Positions 1 through 8,509 of a stretch of DNA of 46,862 nt are shown piece by piece. This DNA is from JAKLHL01 sp964411885 (GTDB lineage: Bacteria > Bdellovibrionota > JAFGOL01). Position 1 is the stretch's first letter; each line of letters opens with the position of its first letter. The notes under the pieces are model-generated. The model made no database searches, was not told where the DNA came from, and saw only the letters and a list, made by a program, of their open reading frames with translations. Location: positions 1 to 46,862 of the forward strand of contig CAYPMK010000007.1 of NCBI GenBank assembly GCA_964411885.1, written 5' to 3'. Both the position numbers and the translations under genes were made by a program.

Positions 1-366
<366 letters not shown>

Positions 367-381
367 AACTTTTATTAAAGC

Positions 382-395
382 CCCATTGGAATGGG
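382..395 (-). other. Small hairpin just upstream of the 16S 5' end
   Basis: The segment is a 6-bp inverted repeat (CCCATT / AATGGG) around a 2-nt centre, lying about 16 nt upstream of the 16S mature end in the rRNA leader. It could be part of the processing stem, but the partner sequence downstream of 16S is not in the window. Confidence 0.4.
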
Positions 396-432
396 TTTAA
401 ATACTGTATTCATTAAAAACTCTTATAAAAAT

Positions 433-456
433 CAACGTTGAACATGTTCAACATTG
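433..456 (-). repeat. 24-nt near-perfect palindrome in the rRNA leader
   Basis: The core GTTGAACATGTTCAAC (437-452) is a perfect 16-bp palindrome. It extends to 24 nt if the RNA is allowed one G-U pair on each side. It lies in the transcribed leader between the boxA-like site and 16S. It could be an RNA stem or dimerisation site used in rRNA processing, or a DNA operator; the sequence alone does not decide. Confidence 0.5.
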
Positions 457-480
457 CTACTGGCAATATATCTGCTATTT

Positions 481-494
481 AGTTTTCAAAGACC
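481..494 (-). promoter_or_regulatory. boxA-like antitermination site of the rRNA leader
   Basis: On the minus strand the segment reads GGTCTTTGAAAACT, resembling the boxA-type element (TGnTCTTTGAAAA) that recruits NusB/S10 in many bacterial rrn leaders. Its position, about 60 nt downstream of the promoter and 115 nt upstream of 16S, fits that role. The assignment is by resemblance and position only. Confidence 0.55.
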
Positions 495-550
495 AAGTTT
501 CTCGCTCCAAACAACAGAAAAATAATAACTGTCATCTGACGCGAGGGCTA

Positions 551-579
551 GTTATATTCAAACACCTATGCGTTGGCAA
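551..579 (-). promoter_or_regulatory. rRNA operon promoter
   Basis: On the minus strand there is a -35 TTGCCA (574-579), a 17-bp spacer and a -10 TATAAC (551-556). An A/T tract (about 586-610) lies upstream in the UP-element position and a GC-rich stretch follows the -10 box, as is typical of stringently controlled rRNA promoters. It fires toward the 16S gene and away from the histidine kinase. Confidence 0.7.
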
Positions 580-650
580 GACTTTTTTTCACTTTTTTTT
601 ATTTTTATAAACACCTTGTTTTTATTATGTTTTTATAAGCCAGAAAGAGC

Positions 651-668
651 TATGACAAAAATATGTCA
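651..668 (+). promoter_or_regulatory. Putative -10 box and inverted repeat at the histidine kinase start
   Basis: TATGAC (651-656) lies exactly six bases before the ATG at 663, so transcription would begin at or near the start codon. No good -35 is visible. The inverted repeat TGACA-N6-TGTCA (653-668) spans the start codon and could be an operator or chance. Confidence 0.3.
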
Positions 669-2447
669 CCACTTTTATTAGAGTCTTCTTTTATACCAAA
701 ATCGAAACATCCCTATATAATGTATGGAATGACACTAAGAAAAAGAATGATCATAGGCATAGGTGCTCTAATATTAATTACGTCGCTGACTATCATAATA
801 ATAGCAGGAAGATCCATTTATACAACAGGAGTATCACACGCATATAATGTACTAGAGATGAATAACGACAACCTTTACTCCGACGTAAAATCTAAATTAT
901 CAGAGACAAAGAACTATCTTATAACGTCAATATACAACAATACTAAGTTCAATCAAAAAACATTAAGACCAAGATATCTTAATACGATACATGTATATGA
1001 CGGCAACTACTTGTTCATGTCATTCTCGTCTAAAGATGAGCCTAATTTGGTTTGTCAGAAAATAAATTATGCACCTAAGGAACTAAATATATTCTACAGA
1101 ACCAAGAACAGATCTAATTCAACTATATGCATGCAAACTTCTGTTAGCATTAATAACAAAAGATATGATGCTGTTTTAAACATATCTCCCACGTTCTTTA
1201 ATAGAAGACTTATATCAGCCCCTACATTAGTTGTTGCTCCAGAACAATTTGAAGTAAATGTAGAAACATATTATGTGTCATCTTATGAAGAGGCTGATTT
1301 CAAAAGAATAGTAGAACCAAGTCAGATAATTCGAGCAAAATCTAATTTTATAATATCAGAGGGTAATGTTGTACTGTTACAAGAAGTACCTAACACCAAC
1401 CTAAGAATGATCTCTTATAATTCAGAGTCCAGTACTAACTCTGCCTATAGAAATTTTTTGTATTCGTCGTTCGGAATAATGTTACTTGTGTTAACTGCCT
1501 CTATAATAATATTCCTTCTTGTAATGAATTCTTTTTTAAAACCAATAAAGGAGCTTTGCACAGCATCTAAATGTTTTGCGGATGGAGTATATGATTCAAA
1601 ATTAGACCCTACAAAGTTCGCAGAGATCAATGAACTTATAAATTCATTCAATACAATGATAAAGAAAATACAATTAAGAGAAAAAGAGCTTTATTCATTA
1701 AACCAAAATCTAGAAGACGAAGTAAACAAAAAAACCAGTGAACTTTTGCATGCAGCAAAAATGGCATCCCTTGGAACGTTGTCCAGCGGTATAGCTCATG
1801 AGTTCAACAATATACTTGGTGCCTTGATAGGTCATGTAAGTCTTGCATTAGAAAAAAAAGACCCAAAAGAAATGGAAGAAGCTCTACAGATAGCGTTAAT
1901 GGCGTCAGAAAGAGCCTGTGATATAGTATCAAGATTGCAAGATTTTGCAAAAAAGAGAGAGGGAGAACACGAACTATATAATATCAACGAAGCTATAACT
2001 AACACCATTAAACTTATAGAAAGGGATTTTTTGAGCAACAATATAAAAATAGAGAAAAACCTCTCAATAAAGGCACTAGTGAGAGGTAGTCAGTCGCAAA
2101 TGGAACAAGTTGTACTCAATCTACTGATAAATTCAAGACACGCAATGCCAACGGGCGGAACTATAAAACTAAGTTCGTCAATAAGTGATGGCAGAGTAAC
2201 TATAAGAATTCACGACACAGGACACGGAATACCAGTGGAAATAAAAGACAGGATCTTTGAGCCATTTTTTACCACAAAAGGAGTAGTCGGTATGGGCAAA
2301 AGCTTTGGCTCACAAGACAATGAAGGCTTGGGGTTGGGACTTAGTGTTTCTTTAGGAATAATAGAGGACCACAAGGGCAGCATAAGGCTTGTTGAAACCT
2401 CACAGAAAGGGACTATATTTGAGATAATACTTCCTCTTGCTGATTGA
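663..2447 (+). CDS. Membrane sensor histidine kinase
   Basis: 594-residue two-component sensor kinase that should autophosphorylate in response to a periplasmic signal. It has TM1 at about 29-48, a periplasmic sensing domain of about 215 residues with no recognised fold, TM2 at about 268-289, a HAMP-like linker and a coiled stretch (about 292-365). The HisKA H-box has His379 (GIAHEFNN). The HATPase has an N-box around Asn490, G1 DTGHGI 518-523, an F-box FEPFFTTK 532-539 and G2 GLGLGLS 555-561, so it looks catalytically complete. No response regulator is adjacent, making it an orphan kinase here. It diverges from the 16S operon and slightly overlaps or abuts the DHH gene. The start at 663 is supported only by a possible leaderless promoter; ATGs at 720 and 729, nearer TM1, are alternatives. 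Confidence 0.9.
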   Translation: MSPLLLESSFIPKSKHPYIMYGMTLRKRMIIGIGALILITSLTIIIIAGRSIYTTGVSHAYNVLEMNNDNLYSDVKSKLSETKNYLITSIYNNTKFNQKTLRPRYLNTIHVYDGNYLFMSFSSKDEPNLVCQKINYAPKELNIFYRTKNRSNSTICMQTSVSINNKRYDAVLNISPTFFNRRLISAPTLVVAPEQFEVNVETYYVSSYEEADFKRIVEPSQIIRAKSNFIISEGNVVLLQEVPNTNLRMISYNSESSTNSAYRNFLYSSFGIMLLVLTASIIIFLLVMNSFLKPIKELCTASKCFADGVYDSKLDPTKFAEINELINSFNTMIKKIQLREKELYSLNQNLEDEVNKKTSELLHAAKMASLGTLSSGIAHEFNNILGALIGHVSLALEKKDPKEMEEALQIALMASERACDIVSRLQDFAKKREGEHELYNINEAITNTIKLIERDFLSNNIKIEKNLSIKALVRGSQSQMEQVVLNLLINSRHAMPTGGTIKLSSSISDGRVTIRIHDTGHGIPVEIKDRIFEPFFTTKGVVGMGKSFGSQDNEGLGLGLSVSLGIIEDHKGSIRLVETSQKGTIFEIILPLAD

Positions 2448-2481
2448 CAGTACCAACTATGGATACTATGATTTTCAACAA

Positions 2482-3471
2482 ATGATGATGAGTTTGAACT
2501 GCATAAAAGAAAAGATCGTTTCTTCTAAAAATATAATCATTAGCACACACTCAGCTCCAGATGGTGATGCAATAGGCAGTGAAACAGCTCTTGCAATAGC
2601 ATTAAAAAAACTAAACAAGCACGTCATAATAGTGAATCAGGACCCTACTCCTCTTCCGCTAAGTTTTTTAGAAGATTATGCTGAATTCAATTCTCACTCA
2701 ACAGCACCTAAAATAGAAGAAGCACTGGTAATAATAGTTGATGTAAATGACCTGTCTAAAATAGGTGAAGAAACAAAAGAATATATTGATGGGATAAAAA
2801 ACAGGGACATTATATTCATTTCACATCATAGAACAAAATCTGTAGAAAATAATTGTTCATATCTTATAAATGAAACAGCATCCTCTACAGGAGAAATAAT
2901 CTATAGTCTGATAAAAGAAGAACTCAATATGGAATTAGATATAAGAACTGCAGAAGCAATATATACAGCTATAATTAGTGATACAAAATCCTTTAGGTAC
3001 TCAAGAACGACCTCATATTCTCACAGAATAGCCGCTTCATTGATCGAGTTAGGAATAGACGCTGAAAAAATACAATCAGAAGTCTTTGGGAGTAACAGCC
3101 TTGGACAATTAAAAACTCTGGGGTGTATGCTTCGCGATATAGAGTTAACAAAGAGTGGCAAGGTAGCTTACGTATACATTCCATATTCTACCTTAAACGA
3201 TAATGAAGTTTGTGCCGCACACACAAAGGGTTTTGTTAACCATCTTCTAACTATAAAAGGAGTGAATATAGCCGTTCTTTTTAGAGAAAGCCCAGACAAA
3301 AGCATAAAGGTAAGCATTAGATCAAAAGGAATACATCCAATAGAGGAACTCGCAATGGGGTTTGGTGGTGGCGGACACAAATTTGCGGCAACTTTCTCTT
3401 CGACATTACCTAAAGAAGAATTAATAAAAAAAATAACATCAGAGCTTGAAAAGCTCGTAATCGGAAAATAA
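2482..3471 (+). CDS. DHH/DHHA1 family phosphoesterase (NrnA-like)
   Basis: Probable cytoplasmic phosphodiesterase of the NrnA group, whose members degrade short oligonucleotides, pAp or cyclic dinucleotides. Counting from an upstream TTG at 2437, motif I is HSAPDGDAIGS (His38, Asp42, Asp44), motif II DVND (Asp102, Asp105), motif III SHH (129-131), motif IV has Asp182, and the C-terminal DHHA1 domain ends in a glycine-rich GGGGH (310-314). The family's namesake Asp-His-His is Ser-His-His here, which is unusual. I chose the ATG at 2482 (one of three in a row) because it leaves the normal ~20-residue lead to motif I; the TTG at 2437 would overlap the kinase by 11 nt and is possible. HflX starts immediately after its stop (TAAATG). 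Confidence 0.85.
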   Translation: MMMSLNCIKEKIVSSKNIIISTHSAPDGDAIGSETALAIALKKLNKHVIIVNQDPTPLPLSFLEDYAEFNSHSTAPKIEEALVIIVDVNDLSKIGEETKEYIDGIKNRDIIFISHHRTKSVENNCSYLINETASSTGEIIYSLIKEELNMELDIRTAEAIYTAIISDTKSFRYSRTTSYSHRIAASLIELGIDAEKIQSEVFGSNSLGQLKTLGCMLRDIELTKSGKVAYVYIPYSTLNDNEVCAAHTKGFVNHLLTIKGVNIAVLFRESPDKSIKVSIRSKGIHPIEELAMGFGGGGHKFAATFSSTLPKEELIKKITSELEKLVIGK

Positions 3472-4722
3472 ATGACCACATATAGAGCAGTAATAGTAGA
3501 GATACAGAACAATGAAATAGTTTCTGGCAATATAGAAGAAATAAAAAGTCTTGCAGAAACTTCTGGCGCTCAAGTAGTACAGGTTTTTTCACAAAACCTA
3601 AAAAAACTCATTCCATCAACATGTATAGGCTCTGGAAAAGTACAAGAAATAAAGGACTTCGTTAAAAACAACGACATAGAAACAGTTATTTTTGATATGG
3701 AACTATCCCCTTCACAAGAAAGTAACCTTGAGGATGAGATTGAAGCAAACATTGTGGACAGGACCGGTCTTATAATAGAAATATTTGCACAACGAGCAAG
3801 AACGAAAGAGGGAAAAATACAGGTAGATCTTGCACAATTAAGTTACCTTTTATCAAGACTAAAAGGTAAAGGGATAGACATGAGCAGACTGGGCGGTGGT
3901 ATAGGCACCAGAGGCCCTGGAGAAATGAAATTAGAGGCTGACAGAAGAACTATCAAGGATAAAATAGCGAAACTAAAACAAGAATTAAAACTAATAGAAA
4001 AAAACAGGGATCTGCACAGAAAATATAGAGAAAAAAAGAACATCCCTCAAATAGCAATAGCTGGTTACACCAACGCTGGAAAATCAACTTTGTTAAATCT
4101 GCTAACATCCGCTGATGCGTTCGTAGAGGACAAGTTATTCGCTACACTAGACCCAACCACAAGAAGAATAAAACTATCTAATGGTAAACAGGCAATAATA
4201 ACAGACACAGTTGGTTTCATACAAAGATTACCACATCATCTTGTAGATGCATTCAAATCAACTTTTGAGGAAATAAAAGAGGCAGACCTCATCCTTCATG
4301 TAATAGATATATCAACAACTGAGTTCAACCATCACACCAACGTAGTAAAAGAGGTTTTAAAAGAACTAGGAGCGGCACATATCCCAGTTATTTATGTATA
4401 TAATAAGATAGATGCAACAGAGATACCTAAAGAGACTTTTTTACGTTATCCAAAACAGCGACCATTTGTAATGATGTCTGCGCTAAAAGGGCTAGGACAA
4501 GAAGAATTATTAAAGAAAATAGAAGAATCCTTAAGTTTCTTCTGGGAAAAATTAACGTTAAAGATAGGTCACGTTGATTCGTGGATATTATCGTTCCTGC
4601 TATCGAACGGCTATATAATCAGCCAAGACGAAAAAGAGGATCACACAGTCATAGAAGTAGAACTCCCCATATCTGTTGCTGGCAAACTAAAGAAAAGCTT
4701 AAAACCGGGACAGTTGTTATAA
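3472..4722 (+). CDS. hflX: GTPase HflX
   Basis: 416-residue ribosome-associated GTPase. HflX family members bind the 50S subunit and split stalled or stressed 70S ribosomes. The N-terminal HflX domain carries the family signatures RTGLIIEIFAQRART (97-111) and the glycine-rich GGGIGTRGPGE (141-151), followed by a helical linker. The G domain has G1 GYTNAGKST (198-206), G3 DTVGF (245-249), G4 NKID (311-314) and G5 SALKG (336-340). Length and order are normal. The ATG directly follows the stop of the DHH gene, so the two are probably translationally coupled. Confidence 0.96.
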   Translation: MTTYRAVIVEIQNNEIVSGNIEEIKSLAETSGAQVVQVFSQNLKKLIPSTCIGSGKVQEIKDFVKNNDIETVIFDMELSPSQESNLEDEIEANIVDRTGLIIEIFAQRARTKEGKIQVDLAQLSYLLSRLKGKGIDMSRLGGGIGTRGPGEMKLEADRRTIKDKIAKLKQELKLIEKNRDLHRKYREKKNIPQIAIAGYTNAGKSTLLNLLTSADAFVEDKLFATLDPTTRRIKLSNGKQAIITDTVGFIQRLPHHLVDAFKSTFEEIKEADLILHVIDISTTEFNHHTNVVKEVLKELGAAHIPVIYVYNKIDATEIPKETFLRYPKQRPFVMMSALKGLGQEELLKKIEESLSFFWEKLTLKIGHVDSWILSFLLSNGYIISQDEKEDHTVIEVELPISVAGKLKKSLKPGQLL

Positions 4723-4731
4723 AGTTTTTGT

Positions 4732-4760
4732 TTGCATAAAACAGTTAGAAAGTATATTTA
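4732..4760 (+). promoter_or_regulatory. Promoter for the phosphoribosyltransferase gene, possibly leaderless
   Basis: TTGCAT (4732-4737), a 17-bp spacer and TATTTA (4755-4760) are followed by six bases and the ATG at 4767. Position +1 would then be at the start codon. There is no Shine-Dalgarno sequence. An overlapping reading uses TATATT (4753-4758) as the -10 box and gives a 2-nt leader. Confidence 0.5.
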
Positions 4761-4766
4761 CAAACA

Positions 4767-5342
4767 ATGGCTAAAGAAAAAGACTACAAACTAGAGATCT
4801 TCCTTTCAAAAAAAGAGATAGAAGTCCTTTGCAAGGACTTAGCAGATCAAATAAACACAGATTATTCAGAATATGTTAATAAAGAACTAATGCAAAAAGA
4901 GGACCCAAAAATAGTTGCTCTATGCATACTTAAAGGCGGACTTTTCTTTGTTGCAGATATATTAAGACAAATAAAAATACCGTTCGTAATAGATTTTGTA
5001 AAACTATCAAGTTATGGCAAAGACACACGTTCAAGCGGTACAGTGACTATACTTCAAGACATATCAACAGACATCAAAGGAAAGCACATAATAATATTCG
5101 ACGAAATAGTGGATAGCGGAAGAACTTTGTCTTTCTATATAGAAAGACTTAGGGCCGCAGAGCCAAAGTCAATAAGGGTATGTACGCTCATAGATAAAAA
5201 AGCATGTCGCTCTCCAGAAAGCAACGTAAGCGCAAACTATGTTGGAATAGATGCAGGAGAAGAATTCCTTGTTGGATATGGGCTTGATTTTGGTGAAAGA
5301 TACAGGAACCTTCCAGACATCTATCAGTTGATAGAAAAATAG
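4767..5342 (+). CDS. hpt: Hypoxanthine (guanine) phosphoribosyltransferase
   Basis: 191-residue type I phosphoribosyltransferase of purine salvage, converting hypoxanthine or guanine plus PRPP to IMP or GMP. Visible features are LKGG (55-58, the PPi loop), the flexible SSYG loop (81-84), the PRPP-binding motif IIIFDEIVDSGRTL (108-121), and a C-terminal VGYGLDFGERYRNLP segment typical of bacterial Hpt. Length fits the family. It has its own candidate promoter in the 44-nt gap after hflX. The stop codon abuts a 100-N gap, so whatever follows is unknown. Confidence 0.93.
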   Translation: MAKEKDYKLEIFLSKKEIEVLCKDLADQINTDYSEYVNKELMQKEDPKIVALCILKGGLFFVADILRQIKIPFVIDFVKLSSYGKDTRSSGTVTILQDISTDIKGKHIIIFDEIVDSGRTLSFYIERLRAAEPKSIRVCTLIDKKACRSPESNVSANYVGIDAGEEFLVGYGLDFGERYRNLPDIYQLIEK

Positions 5343-5442
5343 NNNNNNNNNNNNNNNNNNNNNNNNNNNNNNNNNNNNNNNNNNNNNNNNNNNNNNNNNN
5401 NNNNNNNNNNNNNNNNNNNNNNNNNNNNNNNNNNNNNNNNNN
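5343..5442. other. Assembly gap (100 N)
   Basis: Exactly 100 undetermined bases, so the true length is unknown. It hides the 3' end of the minus-strand gene at 5443-5849 and anything between it and hpt. Confidence 0.98.
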
Positions 5443-5849
5443 GCAAGGCGAGTTTTTTCTGGTCTTGAGAACCTTTCTAGGTTTATTAAAAGACTTCTTA
5501 TCTTTGAATTCTCATCTATATATTCAACAAGGCAGTATTGTCTATCTATCATCGTAAAGAACAGTACCTTGAAATACATCCTCTTTATTCTGTTGGCAGG
5601 AAGTTCAATCCTAAAATAGGTAGGTAGCTCTTTATGTGAGTAAGTAAGTATATCGTTTTCCATTTTAACATAACTTGTCTTTGTCCAAATGAACTTCATG
5701 GCACATAAAATAAAGGGCAAATATACATCTGTTATAAAGCCCGGCATCAACTTAAACCTTATGACAAGATAGAATCCTATTACGACAAGGAACATCCACT
5801 TGTCAGTAAAGAACCTGTATGAGTATTTCTCGTATGTTGACGTTGACAT
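5443..5849 (-). CDS. Small membrane protein with PH-like cytoplasmic part (3' end lost in gap)
   Basis: Only the first 135 codons are visible; the C-terminus is in the gap. Two hydrophobic segments lie at about residues 19-31 and 36-54. They are followed by a soluble stretch with alternating beta-like pattern (ENDILTY..., FRIELPANRIKRM..., CLVEYID...) that resembles bacterial PH-like domains, without a decisive motif. I place the start at the ATG at 5849; a TTG at 5879 would extend the N-terminus by ten residues up to the divergent neighbour. Only 30 nt separate it from the PAP2-like gene, so their promoters must overlap the coding ends. Function unknown. Confidence 0.6.
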
Positions 5850-5879
5850 CCTAAAAGTACCCCAATAAACTAGCCTCAA

Positions 5880-6788
5880 ATGCCTGAAAGGATATCTCGA
5901 CCACTAATAAGGACCGAAGACATCATTGCACTAATGATGATAATACCATCACTATGGGTAACAAGTCCATCTGAGTATTACAGTCTTTTGAACGGAAGTA
6001 TAATACTATCTAAGCACGCTACGGGGCTGCTTTTGCTGTTCATTTTTGCCATCCTTGCTGCACTTTATCAGAACAGGATGCAAAGAATAATAGACACAAT
6101 TAAATCTGGAGTAAAAATACCAGAGGTCACTATACAGGATCAATTCGTACATCTATGGAAAACAAAGTTCAATATTCTCTATGTAATACGCGACTACCTC
6201 CCCTTCTTGCTTTGCATAATAGCATATCAAAAATTGGTAACCTTAGTGCCTCATGTGCCACATCAGGGACTTGACAAGATATTCTTACAAATAGACGCTG
6301 TGGTAGTACAAGAATTCAGACACTACGTATTATCTAAAGTAGGTCATTACAGATGGTTCAATGATCTATTACATCTTTCATATAAAACACACATATTGGC
6401 CGTGCCCTTTGTAGCCATTTATCTTTATATCTTTAAGGAATATTCAAAATTCAGAGGGTTCCTTTTATCTATAGTCATAGCTCTAATACTTTCATTGGTA
6501 GTTGATATGTTCTTCCCAAGCATAGGAATGGATATATATACAAAAAAATTTCATGTACACTGGGACGGAACAATAAGTATTCCTGCGCTATATACAGCTG
6601 TTGTTTTGGTCTACTCTTTTAAAGTAGGAAAGACCCTTACTTCATTCTTTATACCCGTAGCGTTGGTGTTATTCCTTTCAGACATTCTGTCCTTCTCTAA
6701 TTATTTTTCTGCAATAATGATAAGTATAATCGTCGCTTTAATCTCAGTTCCGTTGTCTAGCTTGCTCATGTGGAGGTCAAGAACTTGA
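5880..6788 (+). CDS. Multi-pass membrane protein resembling PAP2/inositolphosphotransferase family, catalytic His apparently missing
   Basis: 302-residue polytopic membrane protein with about six to seven hydrophobic helices. The layout recalls the PAP2-like AUR1 group: a central loop with FFPSIGMD (211-218), then HVHWDGT (225-231) before a helix. In active enzymes this region carries an SLH motif and later an H-x3-D. Here the equivalent positions read ALY (236-238) and SNYFSA (273-278), so neither catalytic His is visible. It may be an inactive or lipid-binding relative, or the homology may be wrong. Its end overlaps the start of the MsbA-like transporter, which suggests a shared lipid-related task. 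Confidence 0.6.
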   Translation: MPERISRPLIRTEDIIALMMIIPSLWVTSPSEYYSLLNGSIILSKHATGLLLLFIFAILAALYQNRMQRIIDTIKSGVKIPEVTIQDQFVHLWKTKFNILYVIRDYLPFLLCIIAYQKLVTLVPHVPHQGLDKIFLQIDAVVVQEFRHYVLSKVGHYRWFNDLLHLSYKTHILAVPFVAIYLYIFKEYSKFRGFLLSIVIALILSLVVDMFFPSIGMDIYTKKFHVHWDGTISIPALYTAVVLVYSFKVGKTLTSFFIPVALVLFLSDILSFSNYFSAIMISIIVALISVPLSSLLMWRSRT

Positions 6789-8509
6789 ACAATTTTATTT
6801 GGTTCACAAAAAAATATCTAAGACCACATTGGCCAAAATTGTTGTTGGCTTTTTTCTTGGGAATATTGGTGAGTATAGTACCTGTCGCAAGTGTTCAGCT
6901 TATAAAACCAACATTGGACGGGGTTTTCGTCGGTAAAAGCATAGGAACATTAAAATTCGTGTCTCTGGCTGTAATAGTCCTATATTTTTTGAGCGGACTA
7001 AGCAGATATTTCCATTTCACTATGCAAAGAGGGATTGGAGAGTTGTCTTTAATGCACCTAAGGAACGATCTTTATTCACACATGATAAGGCTTCCTTTTT
7101 CCACAACATCTAAACATCATTCAGGCTCTATGTTCACAAGGGTAATAAACGACGGACAAAAAATACCAGAAGGAGTAATGCTTTCTTTTGACCTTATAAG
7201 AGAGCCCATAACTTTTGTGGGCTTCATAATTACAGCGATGATGGCAAGCTGGAAACTAACAATAATGATACTTATAGTTGCACCTTTCGTTGTTTTTGTA
7301 ATTGCCAAAGTTGGAGCTACTGTAAAAAGATACACACAAAGGAACCTTGAACAATATGGCACTTTAGGTTCTGTGCTGAACGAAACATTTAATGGTCTAA
7401 GGATCATCAAAGCTTTTTCAATAGAAGTAATGATGAAGGCAAAATTCTTGGATATAAACAGAACGCTTTATAAGGTCATCTTTAAAACATATAAAGTAGA
7501 AGAAATATCTACACCGCTGGTAGAATTCATAGGTAGTCTTATAACAGCACTTGTAATATATGTAGGAGGGCTATGGGTCATAAACGGAAGTGTAACGCAA
7601 GGTGAGTTCATGACCGTAATAGTGACACTTGGTCTTGCACAAGGACCTATAAAGAAGATCAACAACTCAAACCTTAAACTACAGGCATCAATAGCTGCAA
7701 TTGCTAGAATAAGGGACATCCTTAACATGCCAATAGAAAAGATGACCCAAGGCGTACAGCTAGAAGGAGTAAGGGGTTCTATTAAATTTAACAACGTCTC
7801 ATTCACATATCCAGATGGTGAAGAAGAAGCACTCAACAATATAAGTTTTCATATAAATAAAGGTGAAGTCGTAGCCTTAGTTGGCTCAAGCGGTAGTGGC
7901 AAAACAACTATAGCCAGTCTTTTACCAAGGTTCTATGACCCAACTAAAGGAAACATAGAGATAGACGACAAGAATATAAAGGATTTCAGCATAAGATCAT
8001 TAAGAGAACATATAGCAATAGTCACTCAGGATACTTTTCTTTTTAATGATACGGTAAGTTCAAACATACTAGCTGGAAGAAGAACAGCATCAAAAGATGA
8101 TCTTAAAAAAGCCATAGAGTTATCTTACTCCCATGACTTTATTTCTAGACTGCCAGAAGGTGCCAATACCGTATTGGGAGAAAGAGGTTTAAGGCTCTCT
8201 GGGGGTGAAAAACAAAGACTCACCATAGCAAGAGCTATAATAAGGAATGCCCCTATACTAATATTGGATGAAGCTACGTCATCTTTAGATAGTGAATCAG
8301 AGATAGCCGTACAAAATGCCTTAAAAACACTAATGCAAAACAGAACCACTCTTGTAATAGCACACAGATTATCTACGATAAAGAACGCAAATAGAATAAT
8401 CGTTCTTGAAAAAGGCAGAATAGTACAAGAAGGAACTCATGATGAACTAATAAAATCAGAAGGTGCTTATAAAAAATTCTATCAAAAACAATATGGAGAA
8501 GTAAATTGA
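6785..8509 (+). CDS. msbA: ABC exporter, MsbA-like (fused TM domain and ATPase)
   Basis: 574-residue half-transporter of the lipid A/multidrug exporter type. MsbA flips lipid A-core across the inner membrane using ATP; the exact substrate here is inferred. Six TM helices span roughly 18-290. The ATPase has Walker A GSSGSGKTT (367-375), the Q-loop in VTQDTFLF, signature LSGGE (471-475), Walker B ILILDE (491-496) and the H-loop AHRLST. I chose TTG at 6785 because a GGAGG (6772-6776) sits eight bases upstream and its UUGA overlaps the stop of the PAP2-like gene. A GTG at 6770 would sit upstream of that Shine-Dalgarno. It also overlaps the next gene by UUGA. Confidence 0.9.
   Translation: MNNFIWFTKKYLRPHWPKLLLAFFLGILVSIVPVASVQLIKPTLDGVFVGKSIGTLKFVSLAVIVLYFLSGLSRYFHFTMQRGIGELSLMHLRNDLYSHMIRLPFSTTSKHHSGSMFTRVINDGQKIPEGVMLSFDLIREPITFVGFIITAMMASWKLTIMILIVAPFVVFVIAKVGATVKRYTQRNLEQYGTLGSVLNETFNGLRIIKAFSIEVMMKAKFLDINRTLYKVIFKTYKVEEISTPLVEFIGSLITALVIYVGGLWVINGSVTQGEFMTVIVTLGLAQGPIKKINNSNLKLQASIAAIARIRDILNMPIEKMTQGVQLEGVRGSIKFNNVSFTYPDGEEEALNNISFHINKGEVVALVGSSGSGKTTIASLLPRFYDPTKGNIEIDDKNIKDFSIRSLREHIAIVTQDTFLFNDTVSSNILAGRRTASKDDLKKAIELSYSHDFISRLPEGANTVLGERGLRLSGGEKQRLTIARAIIRNAPILILDEATSSLDSESEIAVQNALKTLMQNRTTLVIAHRLSTIKNANRIIVLEKGRIVQEGTHDELIKSEGAYKKFYQKQYGEVN

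Noticed and set aside
5169..5442. Continuation of the minus-strand membrane protein frame across the N gap into hpt
   Set aside because: The frame only stays open because N codons hide stops; beyond the gap it is antisense to hpt.
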